This document shows positions 41,922-51,039 of a stretch of DNA of 64,000 bases, piece by piece; the first letter of the stretch is position 1; every line of letters begins with the position of its first letter. This DNA comes from an uncultured Clostridia bacterium (GTDB lineage: Bacteria; Bacillota; Clostridia; Peptostreptococcales; Anaerovoracaceae), in contig CAKQMV010000003.1 of NCBI GenBank assembly GCA_934255135.1, positions 62,001 through 126,000 of the forward strand. Direction: 5' to 3'. The translations under genes and the position numbers were made by a program. The notes under the pieces are model-generated. The model saw only the letters and a list, made by a program, of their open reading frames with translations, did no database searches and was not told the origin of the DNA.

Positions 41922-43112
41922 TTAACCGAAGTACTTCTTACCAAGGTTCTTGAATGACTCCTCTGATCTCTGAATAGTCTCGTTAGCGATGCAGAATGAA
42001 AGTCTGATGTATCCTGGGCACTTGAATGCGCTACCAGGTACCATAAGGATTCTCTCCTCCTTAGCAGCCTTAACGAACTCATTCTCGTCAGCTACAGGTG
42101 ACTTAACCCATAGATAGAATGCTCCCTTTGGATAAAGAGCCTCGAAGCCTGCCTCAGTTACGATCTTGTAAAGATCTGCAGCGTTCTTCTTATAGTAGTC
42201 AAGATCTGCTCTAGCCTTGATGCATCTCTCAACGATAAGCTGTGGAATTGTAGGAGCGTTAGTGTCTCCGCAAACTCTGTTAGCTACAATTGCAGCAGCG
42301 ATGAAGTCATCAGCCTCATCTGAAGCATCTGGAATTGCAACATATCCGATTCTGTCACCAGGCATTGAAAGTGACTTAGACCATGAGTATGCAATCAGAG
42401 TGTTGTCATAGAATGCAGGGATGAATGGAACCTTGTCATCAGTATAAACAAGCTCTCTGTATGGCTCGTCAGCGATGATGTAAATTGGGTGTCCGTACTC
42501 CTTCTCAGCTTCCTTAAGAACATCACAAAGAGCCTTGATAGTCTCCTCTGAGTAGATAGTTCCTGTTGGGTTGTTAGGGTTATTGATGATAACTACCTTA
42601 ACCTCTGGGCAAAGAGCTGCCTTAAGTCCCTCTACTGAAGGCTGGAACTCTGTCTCAGGGCTTGCAGGAACAACGATTGTCTCTGCACCGTAGTTGCTTG
42701 CCCAGTTAGCATACTCTACAAAGTATGGAGCGAAAACGATCTGCTTGTCGCCTGGGTCAAAGATTGTCTTCATAAGAATGTTGATTGCTGATCCAGCACC
42801 AACAGTCATGATAATATTCTTAGCCTCGTAGCTTGATCCGAATCTCTCGTTAAGATCATCAGCTACAACTTTTCTTGTTGATTCAAAACCTGCATTTGAT
42901 GGGTATGAGTGAACATCATGTGGGTCCATCTCGTGGTTGATGTAATCGATTGCATCAAATACTTCCTGTGGTGGGTTAAGTCCTGGGTTACCTACTGAGA
43001 AGTCATAAACATTCTCTGCGCCATAAACCTTCGCCATCTTCTTTCCTTCTTCAAACATTGCTCTGATTACTGAGCTTCCCTGAAGGAAAGGCTTCATGCT
43101 TTCTGCTATCAT
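41922..43112 (-). CDS. PLP-dependent class I/II aminotransferase
   Basis: A 396-residue aminotransferase of the aspartate-aminotransferase fold. NPNNPTGTIYSEE and the PLP lysine region AYSWSKSLSMPGDRIGYVA are present, with DFSVGNPG near the N-terminus and YIRLSFC near the C-terminus. Substrate unknown: aspartate, aromatic and alanine aminotransferases share these motifs. I set the start at the ATG at 43112 with GGAGG 8 bases upstream; longer in-frame starts to 43181 have none. It is divergent from the DUF1015 gene, with 173 bases of shared control region. Confidence 0.88.
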   Translation of the reverse strand: MIAESMKPFLQGSSVIRAMFEEGKKMAKVYGAENVYDFSVGNPGLNPPQEVFDAIDYINHEMDPHDVHSYPSNAGFESTRKVVADDLNERFGSSYEAKNIIMTVGAGSAINILMKTIFDPGDKQIVFAPYFVEYANWASNYGAETIVVPASPETEFQPSVEGLKAALCPEVKVVIINNPNNPTGTIYSEETIKALCDVLKEAEKEYGHPIYIIADEPYRELVYTDDKVPFIPAFYDNTLIAYSWSKSLSMPGDRIGYVAIPDASDEADDFIAAAIVANRVCGDTNAPTIPQLIVERCIKARADLDYYKKNAADLYKIVTEAGFEALYPKGAFYLWVKSPVADENEFVKAAKEERILMVPGSAFKCPGYIRLSFCIANETIQRSEESFKNLGKKYFG

Positions 43113-43285
43113 GTCATTAGCCTCCATAACAAATTTAGTACAATAATCAACGCCCTTATGCGCTTGCTTATATTTTAACACACCAGTATTTCTTATACAA
43201 CAAACTGCACCTTGAAATAATCTTCCGAATAACAGATAATAGACTTGGTAGATTTTATTTAGAAATAACAGGAGGGCTATTTATT

Positions 43286-44596
43286 ATGGCAAAATATGAT
43301 TGGTCAACCTTCGGATTCCACATCCCAGAGATTATGGTTCCTGCCGAGGGTACAGATTATAGTAAGTGGGCAGTTGTTGCATGTGACCAGTTCACATCAG
43401 AGCCTGAGTACTGGGAGAAGGTTGAGGAAATTGTTGGAGATGCTCCATCAACTCTCAGACTTATGCTTCCTGAGATCTTCCTTGACAAGCCAGATGAGGC
43501 TGAGAAGATTGCTGCAATCAACGCTACAATGGATAAGTATATGGAGGATGGCACACTCAGAAAGCTTGCTCCTGGATGCATGCTTGTTAAGAGAGTAGCT
43601 GAGGGAAGACCTAGAATTGGTCTCGTTATCGCTACAGACCTTGAGGCTTATGACTTCAGCGTAGGTTCAACATCACTTACACGTGCAACTGAGGGAACAG
43701 TTATCGAGAGAATCCCACCTCGTCTAAGAATCAGGGAGGGTGCTCCAATCGAGATGCCACACATTCTCATTCTTATCGACGACCCTGAGAAGACAGTTAT
43801 CGAGCCACTTGTTGATGCTCCACAGACTCCTGTTTATGATACAGACCTCATGCTGGATGGCGGACACATCACTGGTTCATTCATCGAGGAGAAGGATCTT
43901 GAGGGTGCTAAGGAAGCACTTTCAGTTCTCTTCGACAAGGCAGTTGAGAAGTACGGCGAGGGCAACGTAATCTTCCAGGCTATGGGCGACGGAAACCACT
44001 CACTCGCTACAGCTAAGACTAATTGGGAGAACATCAAGAAGACTCTTACACCAGAAGAGGCTGAGAATCACCCAGCAAGATACGCACTTTGCGAGATCGA
44101 GAACATCCACGACAGCGGTATCGTATTCGAGCCAATCCACAGAGTACTCTTCGCTAAGAACGGACAGAGCGGAATGGACATCGTTAACGAGACACTCGAG
44201 CTTCTTAACGAGCAGAACGGCAAGGCATACCTCGCAGCAGCTGACGCCGAGGTACCAGCAGGTGCTTTTGGCATCCCATACATGACTGGTGGCGAGAAGG
44301 GTCTCGTAATCGTAGAGGAGCCTGCTAACAAGCTTGAGGTTGGTGCTCTTCAGAACGCTCTTGACGTAATGGTTAAGGAGAGAAAGACTTGCGATATCGA
44401 CTACATCCACGGACTCAAGGTTGTTGAGAACCTTTCAGCTCAGGATGGTAACGCAGGATTCCTTCTTCCAGCAATGGACAAGTTCATGCTCTTCCCTGCA
44501 GTACAGGCAGACGGCGCACTCCCAAGAAAGACTTTCTCAATGGGAGAGGCTAACGAGAAGAGATACTACATTGAGTCAAGATACATCGGAAAGTAA
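43286..44596 (+). CDS. DUF1015 protein
   Basis: A 436-residue soluble protein with the DUF1015 pattern: HIPEIMVPAEGTDYSKWAVVACDQFTSEPEYW near the N-terminus, a central AMGDGNHSLATAKTNWE, and PARYALCEIENIHDSGIVFEPIHRVLF. The family is widespread in bacteria and often found next to serine-pathway genes such as serA and serC (from memory); here it faces an aminotransferase, which may be the same theme. Enzymatic role unknown. Start behind GGAGGGCTATTTATT. Confidence 0.85.
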   Translation: MAKYDWSTFGFHIPEIMVPAEGTDYSKWAVVACDQFTSEPEYWEKVEEIVGDAPSTLRLMLPEIFLDKPDEAEKIAAINATMDKYMEDGTLRKLAPGCMLVKRVAEGRPRIGLVIATDLEAYDFSVGSTSLTRATEGTVIERIPPRLRIREGAPIEMPHILILIDDPEKTVIEPLVDAPQTPVYDTDLMLDGGHITGSFIEEKDLEGAKEALSVLFDKAVEKYGEGNVIFQAMGDGNHSLATAKTNWENIKKTLTPEEAENHPARYALCEIENIHDSGIVFEPIHRVLFAKNGQSGMDIVNETLELLNEQNGKAYLAAADAEVPAGAFGIPYMTGGEKGLVIVEEPANKLEVGALQNALDVMVKERKTCDIDYIHGLKVVENLSAQDGNAGFLLPAMDKFMLFPAVQADGALPRKTFSMGEANEKRYYIESRYIGK

Positions 44597-44633
44597 TCTC
44601 TGTGATTTCTTTCAAACAATCGAATTAAAGACA

Positions 44634-44668
44634 AGCCGGGTTTGCATCAAGGTGCGGCCCGGTTTTTT
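44634..44668 (+). terminator. Terminator of the DUF1015 gene
   Basis: AGCCGGG (44634-44640) pairs with CCCGGTT (44658-44664), with one G-U pair, and a run of T's follows to 44668. Confidence 0.75.
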
Positions 44669-44732
44669 CATGCAATACAAAAGGAGTGCTTCTGCACCCC
44701 CTTAGCTTCGTCAATATCAGCTTAATAGCAAC

Positions 44733-44990
44733 TTAGTTAAGCTTCTTGATGTCGCTTGCCTTAGTTGTTTCAGCTTCCTTCTTCATTCTCTCTGCGCTCT
44801 CTGCCTTGATTCTGTCGAGGTCATCCTTGTTGATCTCACCTCTCTTCCAGGCCATATATGCGAACACTACCTTAGGATCCTCTGGAATCTTAGTGTACTT
44901 GTCCTCATCTGCCTTCTTCTTAATCTTATTGTTGTTAATAAACAGTGCAATAAAAGCGCACAGTATTATAACCGGAATCATTACCTGCAT
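44733..44990 (-). CDS. Small single-pass membrane protein
   Basis: An 85-residue protein of unknown function. The first 19 residues, MQVMIPVIILCAFIALFIN, are one membrane helix, followed by a basic stretch NNNKIKKK and a charged cytoplasmic tail with a Lys/Glu-rich, probably helical, end (DLDRIKAESAERMKKEAE). The start ATG at 44990 has AAGGAG 9 bases upstream. A longer in-frame start at 45077 would overlap the symporter's terminator hairpin and is rejected. Confidence 0.65.
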   Translation of the reverse strand: MQVMIPVIILCAFIALFINNNKIKKKADEDKYTKIPEDPKVVFAYMAWKRGEINKDDLDRIKAESAERMKKEAETTKASDIKKLN

Positions 44991-45075
44991 GTTTTCGTTC
45001 TCCTTGCAATTACATTTAGATACATTGCTACAATGATATACATCTTCACATTTATTTTCAAGTGCCAAAACTTTC

Positions 45076-45101
45076 AAAAGAGCCCGCGCGATGCGCGAGC
45101 T
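45076..45101 (-). terminator. Terminator of the amino acid symporter gene
   Basis: AGCCCGCGC (45081-45089) pairs with GCGCGAGCT (45093-45101) with a 3-base loop; CTTTTGAAAG follows on the minus strand. Confidence 0.75.
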
Positions 45102-45167
45102 CCATTAAGTCATTTAATTAATTTTCGTCATGTTCCGTGACTTCCCACAAATCACGTCACCATTAAC

Positions 45168-46586
45168 CTACTGCCAGAAATCAGTATCCTTGATTCCGAT
45201 ATCTGATGCCTTGAAGTGAGGATCCTTGCCTTCCTTACGCTGCTTAACGTAGTCGTTCAGACACTTGCAAGCTGCGCCGCCAAGGATAGCGATTGTTGGA
45301 ATATTTGTGATAACCATGAGTCCCTGTGCCATGTCAGCTGTATCCCATACGAGACCTGCGCTTGAGATAGCTCCGAGGAATACAAGTATAGTAGCAATAA
45401 CTCTGAATGTAAGAACCTCTGTTCTTGTAGCGTCTCTCTTAAGAATGAAGTTCAGACAACCCTCAACGTATGAATAGTTACCGATAAGAGTTGTGAACGC
45501 AAAGAGTGACATTGCTACTGCAAGGAATATTGGTCCGAACTCACCAAGAGTAGCCTTCATACATTCCTGAACGTAAGGTGCTCCTGCTGCAGCCTCAGTT
45601 GGAGTAACATCAAGTGCTGTGAGGCACATGAATGCTGTAGCTGTACAGATCAGAAGTGTATCGATGAATACTGAAAGTGTCTGTACAAGACCCTGCTTTA
45701 CAGGGTGAGATACGTCTGCTCTAGCTGCTGCGTTAGGAGCAGAACCCATACCAGCCTCATTAGAGTAGAGACCTCTCTTAAGACCCCACATTACTACTGA
45801 ACCTGCAAATCCACCGAAAATTGACTTGAAGTCAAATGCGCTCTCGAAGATAAGTCCGAACATTGTTCCAAGCTTACCGGCGTTCATAACCATTACGATG
45901 ATAGCAACTGCGATATAGATAACACCCATGAGAGGTACGAGATACTCAGTTACCTTGATAAGCCTCTTAGCACCACCGATTACGATGATTCCAAAGAGTG
46001 CAGCAAGCACAATTCCGATAATCATTGGAGTGCTACCCTCTTTGTAGAAATCAAATGCCGCAAATGTTGACTGAAGGTTGTATGCTGCGAGCATGTTGTA
46101 ACCTACAGCGTATGTGAAAATGATCAGAATAGCGAAGATAACACCAAGCCATCTCTGACCGAGAGCATCTCTCATGTAGAATGATGGGCCACCATATGAT
46201 GAACCATCTTCTGGATCTCTCTTCTTATAAATTTGAGCAAGAGTTGACTCGATAAATGCATTAGCTCCACCGAGAATTGCAGTAATCCACATCCAGAAAA
46301 TAGCACCAGGACCGCCTGTGCAGATTGCAGTTGATACTCCGATAATGTTTCCTGTACCTACTCTTGATGCTGTTGAAACCATCAGCGCTCCGAAAGAGGA
46401 AATACCGTTTTCAGTCTTTGGCTTTTCCTTGATTACTCTGAACATCTCAGGGAAGAGTCTGATTTGCATGAAGCCGGTTCTTATTGTGAAATAGATACCT
46501 ACTGAAATCAGAATAAGCGGCAGAATGAATGGCTGGTACAGAATATCATTTATGCTGCACACAAAGCCGTCTAGTGTGTTAACCAT
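45168..46586 (-). CDS. Alanine/glycine:cation symporter (AGCS family)
   Basis: A 472-residue membrane transporter, about 11 helices, importing alanine or glycine with Na+ or H+. Family marks: SRVGTGNIIGVSTAICTGGPGAIFWMW, ESTLAQIYKKRDPEDGSSYGGPSFYM, and LKRGLYSNEAGMGSAPNAAARADVSHP. The start follows AAGGGGGAAACTAAAC. It is a single gene with its own terminator. The specific amino acid is not readable. Confidence 0.93.
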   Translation of the reverse strand: MVNTLDGFVCSINDILYQPFILPLILISVGIYFTIRTGFMQIRLFPEMFRVIKEKPKTENGISSFGALMVSTASRVGTGNIIGVSTAICTGGPGAIFWMWITAILGGANAFIESTLAQIYKKRDPEDGSSYGGPSFYMRDALGQRWLGVIFAILIIFTYAVGYNMLAAYNLQSTFAAFDFYKEGSTPMIIGIVLAALFGIIVIGGAKRLIKVTEYLVPLMGVIYIAVAIIVMVMNAGKLGTMFGLIFESAFDFKSIFGGFAGSVVMWGLKRGLYSNEAGMGSAPNAAARADVSHPVKQGLVQTLSVFIDTLLICTATAFMCLTALDVTPTEAAAGAPYVQECMKATLGEFGPIFLAVAMSLFAFTTLIGNYSYVEGCLNFILKRDATRTEVLTFRVIATILVFLGAISSAGLVWDTADMAQGLMVITNIPTIAILGGAACKCLNDYVKQRKEGKDPHFKASDIGIKDTDFWQ

Positions 46587-46715
46587 GTTTAGTTTCCCCC
46601 TTAGTTATAGAATAAAACGAACTTTCAATTTATTCACAGTTTATCAGAGGATTCTTCGTTAGTAAACACAATTTTTGAATTTTGTATAATTGTATTCATA
46701 AAATACAATTTCGTT

Positions 46716-46964
46716 CTAGTATGCAAAGTTGTTGTTTTGCCCGTTTTCAGCCCTTTCGACCACGTTTTTCATATATCTGGTATACGCATCATAAATTTCA
46801 GATGACACGCTTTTTCTTATCTCATTTCTTACTTTATAACATTCTTCAAGCATTGCTTTTCTTGCCATGTCATCAAGTTTCAGAAGAAGGAGTATGCAAA
46901 AAACATCGAATATCTTACGCGAAATCCCGTCTTTTGCCATTATGATTACCGAGAATCTAGCCAT
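46716..46964 (-). CDS. Small hypothetical protein, doubtful
   Basis: An 82-codon open frame. Its C-terminal half (DDMARKAMLEECYKVRNEIRKSVSSEIYDAYTRYMKNVVERAE) looks like a real charged helical protein, not random sequence. The start is unclear: no ribosome binding site precedes the ATG at 46964, and the good AAAGGA upstream leads to an ATG (46985) whose frame stops after ten codons. So this may be a remnant or frameshifted gene. I do not recognise the family. Confidence 0.35.
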   Translation of the reverse strand: MARFSVIIMAKDGISRKIFDVFCILLLLKLDDMARKAMLEECYKVRNEIRKSVSSEIYDAYTRYMKNVVERAENGQNNNFAY

Positions 46965-47025
46965 TTTAGTGCTTTCATAAGGTTGTATCCTTTCTGATGT
47001 TTTATCTCATGAGATATTTTTTCTT

Positions 47026-47064
47026 AAAAGAGCCCCGTCTCGCTTTGTATTCAAGACAGGACTC
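47026..47064 (-). terminator. Terminator of aroD
   Basis: GAGCCCCGTCT (47030-47040) pairs along its full length with AGACAGGACTC (47054-47064), using two G-U pairs when read as minus-strand RNA; TTTTAAG follows. Confidence 0.75.
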
Positions 47065-47090
47065 AGTGCAAAAGTACTATTATATCTAAA

Positions 47091-47852
47091 TTACATTGCT
47101 CCGTGGATAAGCTCAAGAACCTTCTTAAGGTCGTTTACTTCCATCTGTCCCGGAGCTGAGGCCTTTGCTGCCGCACCGAATGTTAGTGCTGATCCGAAAG
47201 TCTCTCCTGCAAGACGGCTTACTACGCCATTTCCTGCCATTGACATTGTGATGATTGGTCTGTCAGCATGTTCTGTCGCCATCTCCTCTGTAGCAGTGAG
47301 GAGAGTCAGGACATCCTTCTTGCTCTGAGGCATAACTGCAATTTTAGGGATATCCGCTCCAAGCTCCTGCATCTTGCACAGTCTTCCAACAATATCATCC
47401 TTATCAGGAGTCTTATCGAAGTCATGGTTTGATGCAACAACCTTTACGCCAGCTTCATGAGCACCATCGATAATCTTCTCAACTACCTCATCGACGGTGA
47501 ATATCTCGACATCAACGAGGTCTATAAGGCCAGTCTGAGCAGCCTTGATATTAATCTCTGCATAAGTCTCATCATCGATTGCCTTTTCGCCGCCTTCCTT
47601 AGATGTACGGAATGTCATAAGGATTGGCATCTCGCCGAGTGTCTCTCTAAGCGCCTTGAGTACGTCTTCCATCTGTGCCCAGTCGAACACACCCTCGAAC
47701 CAGTCGATTCTCCACTCAACCACGTCAGCAGGGAGCTTAGTGATTGCACGCGCCTCTTCAAGAATTGCTTCCTTAGTTTCACCTACGATAGGAACGCAAA
47801 TCTTAGGCATTCCTTCGCCTATTACTATATTTCTAACCTTTACAGCATTCAT
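47091..47852 (-). CDS. aroD: 3-dehydroquinate dehydratase, type I
   Basis: It converts 3-dehydroquinate to 3-dehydroshikimate through a Schiff base on lysine. It has 253 residues. VEWRIDWFEG, LIDVEIF-like LVDLVDVEIF, the catalytic-pair His in ASNHDFDKTP and the Schiff-base lysine in IPKIAVMPQ are present, as is MSMAGNGVVSRL. Start behind AAAGGAAAGATAAA. It is alone among shikimate genes here and follows a degraded transporter, so it may once have served quinate/shikimate catabolism rather than only biosynthesis (inference). Confidence 0.94.
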   Translation of the reverse strand: MNAVKVRNIVIGEGMPKICVPIVGETKEAILEEARAITKLPADVVEWRIDWFEGVFDWAQMEDVLKALRETLGEMPILMTFRTSKEGGEKAIDDETYAEINIKAAQTGLIDLVDVEIFTVDEVVEKIIDGAHEAGVKVVASNHDFDKTPDKDDIVGRLCKMQELGADIPKIAVMPQSKKDVLTLLTATEEMATEHADRPIITMSMAGNGVVSRLAGETFGSALTFGAAAKASAPGQMEVNDLKKVLELIHGAM

Positions 47853-47882
47853 TTTATCTTTCCTTTCTGATGCCTGTGCAGT

Positions 47883-48267
47883 TTAGTTCTCTGCATTCTC
47901 AAGCATCTTAGCATAGTTCTTGTTTACGAAGAGTCCGAGGAGAACTCCGATTGCAGTGAGAACGATGCTAATCATCATTACTCCTGAAGCTGACATCTGT
48001 GCAGCCGCCTTATTATCTGAATCAGGCATTGGCAGTAAGATGATAAGCGCCATCATTACGATGTATATAATACCTACAAGGAAGGGCGATAAGTCTTCCG
48101 AGTCCAAGTGCCGCCGAGATTGCGGTGATTGCCATTACTTCGACATCCCAGCTTGCTGCAAGTGATTCCCTGATCAGCGCCTGTCCAAGGATTAAACAGC
48201 CGATACCGTGAAGGAAATAGTTAATATACAGTACAATCACGCTAGGTAAATATTTCTTGTTAAGCAT
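47883..48267 (-). pseudogene. Collapsed MFS-type transporter
   Basis: The first 63 codons from the ATG at 48267 read as the start of a major-facilitator transporter: one membrane helix, then GQALIRESLAASWDVEVMAITAISAALGLGRLIALP. The reading frame then fails and stops. In a second frame from about 48100, FLVGIIYIVMMALIILLP and SGVMMISIVLTAIGVLLGLFVN look like the last helices of such a protein, ending at 47883. Some 250-300 residues in the middle are missing and the frames do not match, so an internal deletion with frameshift is the simplest reading. It precedes aroD by 30 bases, as a quinate/shikimate transporter would. Confidence 0.6.
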
Positions 48268-48319
48268 TATTCTATACCTTATATGCCTTTCTTAGCTATT
48301 TGTTTTGTTAATTAGCAGA

Positions 48320-48370
48320 CTAGTCATCGTATGAAATTCCGAACTTTTCCTTCATATGCTCATTCGTATA
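48320..48370 (-). pseudogene. Possible C-terminal gene remnant
   Basis: Sixteen codons, YTNEHMKEKFGISYDD followed by TAG, lie between a TAA and the collapsed transporter. The composition looks like a natural protein end rather than random sequence. There is no start or upstream frame. Very short, so tentative. Confidence 0.25.
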
Positions 48371-48395
48371 TTAAGCACCGCGAAGTTAAAACCAC

Positions 48396-48434
48396 AAAAA
48401 AGAGAGCCTCATATGATTGATATAAAACTCTCTC
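48396..48434 (-). terminator. Terminator of the F420-ligase-like gene
   Basis: AGAGAG (48401-48406) pairs with CTCTCT (48428-48433) over a long loop; TTTTTT follows on the minus strand. Confidence 0.55.
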
Positions 48435-48449
48435 AAAATTATTAATCTA

Positions 48450-49652
48450 TTACTTTCCAGTTGTGTAGTTATCGAAGTAACCCTGGATATAAACTACAGG
48501 TGTTCCCTTATCTCCTGATCCTGATGTCAGGTCGCAAAGTGAACCGATAAGGTCTGTAAGTCTTCTTGGCGTTGTACCCTCTGATGCCATGTTTCCTACA
48601 AGGCTCTCACCAGTCTTGTCGTTGATAGCCTGCTCGATAGCACCCTTAAGCTCATCACCTGTGAGGTGTGAGTAATCGTTATCAGCAAGGTACTTAAGCT
48701 TAAGCTCGTTAGGCGTTCCCTCAAGACCCGCAGTGTATGCAGGTGATACTACAGGGTCTGCAAGCTCCCAGATCTTTCCAACTGGATCCTTGAAAGCTCC
48801 GTCTCCATAGACCATAACCTCAACGTTCTTTCCAGTCTTATCCTTCATGATTGACTGAATCTCATCAACGAGTGGCTGGCAATCTCTTGGGAAGAGCTTA
48901 ACAGTGTCATCTGTTGACTTGTTAGTTCCAAGCAGTCCGTACTCCTCGTTGTATCCGCTTCCGTTTACTGACTCGTTAAGAATCTCGTCCATTCCGTAAA
49001 CGTTAGCACCAAGCTCCTTAAGCTTGTTTCTTGTTCTGAATCTTGTATGAATATCACAATTGATTACATTGTTAGTATAATCAAGAATTGTCTCTGGCTT
49101 ATTTGAGAAGATAATCTCAGCCTCAGCTCCAGCCTCTCTGATGATCTCGCTGTAGAACTCAACATAGTCAACGCCTGTGAACTGGTGCTTGTTAACACCG
49201 AAGAGCTCTCGGTACTTCTTCTCATCAAGAACGTCTGCATAAGGGTTGATGCCTGCTTCAACAACCTGATCGATTGTGAGAAGTGCATTTCCTACCTCAT
49301 CTGATGGGTAGCTTAGCATTACAACAACCTTCTTAGCGCCCTTCGCCATACCTCTCAGGCAGATAGAAAATCTGTTTCTTGATAGGATAGGCCATACGAT
49401 TCCGATAGTCTCTCCACCAAGCTTGTTCTTAACATCCTCTGCAATGTCGTCAACACTGGCATAATTTCCCTGACATCTTGCAACTACAGACTCAGTGATG
49501 CTGATAACATCTCTGTCCATAACCTCAAAACCATCAGTCTCAGCTGCTGCAAGAACACTCTCTACTACCTGCTCTGCAAGATTGTCTCCCTCACGGAAAA
49601 TCGGACATCTGATTCCACGTGATACAGTACCTACACGTCTTTCTGCTTTCAT
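48450..49652 (-). CDS. Coenzyme F420-0:gamma-glutamyl ligase-like protein
   Basis: A 400-residue protein of the F420_ligase (CofE-like) family. VMDRDVISITESVVARCQGNYASVDDIAEDV near the N-terminus is the metal/GTP-binding part; MVYGDGAFKDPVGKIWELADPVVSPAYTAGLEGTPNE is the other conserved block. In methanogens CofE adds glutamates to F420, but no other F420 gene is visible and clostridia are not known to make F420. It therefore probably ligates glutamate or another amino acid to a different acceptor. Start behind CGGAGGCTTAGA. Single gene. Confidence 0.8.
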   Translation of the reverse strand: MKAERRVGTVSRGIRCPIFREGDNLAEQVVESVLAAAETDGFEVMDRDVISITESVVARCQGNYASVDDIAEDVKNKLGGETIGIVWPILSRNRFSICLRGMAKGAKKVVVMLSYPSDEVGNALLTIDQVVEAGINPYADVLDEKKYRELFGVNKHQFTGVDYVEFYSEIIREAGAEAEIIFSNKPETILDYTNNVINCDIHTRFRTRNKLKELGANVYGMDEILNESVNGSGYNEEYGLLGTNKSTDDTVKLFPRDCQPLVDEIQSIMKDKTGKNVEVMVYGDGAFKDPVGKIWELADPVVSPAYTAGLEGTPNELKLKYLADNDYSHLTGDELKGAIEQAINDKTGESLVGNMASEGTTPRRLTDLIGSLCDLTSGSGDKGTPVVYIQGYFDNYTTGK

Positions 49653-49873
49653 TCTAAGCCTCCGTTTATTTATACAAATATTGATTGTCTATTAATAAAT
49701 GCCATTCTTAGCACTATCATCAAATTTATACATAAAATGTGCAAAATCATCATTTTAGCGAATGAACATAACATAACAAATTAAGTATACAGCAAACATT
49801 TACCCATTGTAAACGAAAAATTTCAAAACAAATGCCACTTTTTGCACCACTTTTTTCCTTTAGAACAACAAAA

Positions 49874-49896
49874 AACCCCGTAGCCACGGGGGTTTT
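49874..49896 (-). terminator. Terminator of tRNA-Ser
   Basis: The minus strand reads AACCCCCGTGGCTACGGGG then TTTTTTG, starting 3 bases after the tRNA 3' end. Confidence 0.8.
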
Positions 49897-49898
49897 GT

Positions 49899-49990
49899 TG
49901 GCGGAGAGAGGGGGATTTGAACCCCCGCGCCGGAGTTACCGACCTACTGGTATTCGAAGCCAGACCCTTCAGCCACTTGGGTACCTCTCC
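49899..49990 (-). tRNA. tRNA-Ser (anticodon CGA)
   Basis: A 92-base class II tRNA with encoded CCA. The acceptor is GGAGAG...CTCTCC with discriminator G. The D-arm contains AAGTGGCTGAAGG, typical of serine tRNAs. The anticodon loop is TTCGAAT with anticodon CGA, closed by CTGGC/ACCAG (the last pair a C-A mismatch). There is a long variable arm (GTCGGTAACTCCGGC) and T-arm GGGGG-TTCAAAT-CCCCC. It would read UCG serine codons. Confidence 0.88.
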
Positions 49991-50085
49991 ATATCAAATT
50001 GTATCAGCAACCGTGATTATACCATAATCACGTATATTCGGGCAAACAGATTTGCTGCTTGCCCGGGCTATCATCTAACAGATAT

Positions 50086-51039
50086 CTATGCTTCCTCTAT
50101 CTTCAGTACTCTTATCGCCTTCTCAAGCATCTCAACCTCGATACCTCGAGTCTTAAACTCTTCACCATCCGCAACAAATCTCATCTCACCATTGTTAGGC
50201 TCGACTCTGACTTTCTTTGCTCTTGTATAAACAGCTATATCATCGATATTCTTAATCTGAAACAGCTTACCCTTCATATACTTCGGGATAAGACTTGGAA
50301 GTCTTCTTCTCGGAAGATCCCTGATAACAAGCACCTCAGCTAGACCATCAGCAATGTCTGCATTCGGACAGCTCTCGAAACCGCCACCGCAGAATCCACC
50401 ATTGGCTACAGTTGAAAGCAACAGCGGTCCATCGTAGATTTCCTTATCGTCGGCAAATACCTTAAGGTTCTCGCCCCTTTTGCCAATGAAATTCACAGCG
50501 ACAGCAAGAACGTATGAAAGTGTTCCCGAAACTCCAGGGAGCATCTTAAGTTCATGAGCCTTGATCGCAGTGTTGCCATCGAATCCGATGTTGATTCCAT
50601 TTACAACGATTCTCGAATCAGCACCTGATTCAGTCTCATAAGTCATTCTCATGACATCCATATCCATCGGAACACCCTTCAGCAGTTTCTCGAAATCTCT
50701 ATAAGTCGGTGCTGCATCATTTCCGCCAAGTGCACGTATAAAGTCATTGCCACTGCCACAAGGATACACTCCAAGAATAGCGTTGTCATTGCCATACACC
50801 CCGCCTGCAACCTCCTGAATTGTTCCATCGCCACCACACGCTACGATAACGATATCCTCAGGCGCCGCATCCTTGGCGATTGCATCAGCAAGCACAGAGG
50901 CGTCAAGCTGTCCCTCTGTGAAATAATATTTTATATCATCTCTACCCTCGTCAATCAGCTTCTTAAGCCCCGCGACAACATCGCTGTCATCGTGTTGGCC
51001 CTGACCTGACGCGGGATTAACTATAAACGCAAACTTCAT
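50086..51039 (-). CDS. Diacylglycerol kinase-family lipid kinase
   Basis: A 317-residue DAGK-catalytic-domain protein (DgkB/YegS/BmrU group). The phosphate-binding VACGGDGTIQEVAGGVYG and GVYPCGSGNDFIRALG are diagnostic, with FIVNPASGQGQ at the N-terminus. It would phosphorylate diacylglycerol or a related lipid at the membrane face. Its ATG overlaps the stop of the phosphoesterase gene (ATGA). Last gene of the run that starts with ftsE. Confidence 0.9.
   Translation of the reverse strand: MKFAFIVNPASGQGQHDDSDVVAGLKKLIDEGRDDIKYYFTEGQLDASVLADAIAKDAAPEDIVIVACGGDGTIQEVAGGVYGNDNAILGVYPCGSGNDFIRALGGNDAAPTYRDFEKLLKGVPMDMDVMRMTYETESGADSRIVVNGINIGFDGNTAIKAHELKMLPGVSGTLSYVLAVAVNFIGKRGENLKVFADDKEIYDGPLLLSTVANGGFCGGGFESCPNADIADGLAEVLVIRDLPRRRLPSLIPKYMKGKLFQIKNIDDIAVYTRAKKVRVEPNNGEMRFVADGEEFKTRGIEVEMLEKAIRVLKIEEA

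Noticed and set aside
45001..45077. N-terminal extension of the small membrane protein, adding cysteines
   Set aside because: It has no ribosome binding site, while the ATG at 44990 has AAGGAG at good spacing and starts directly with the membrane helix.
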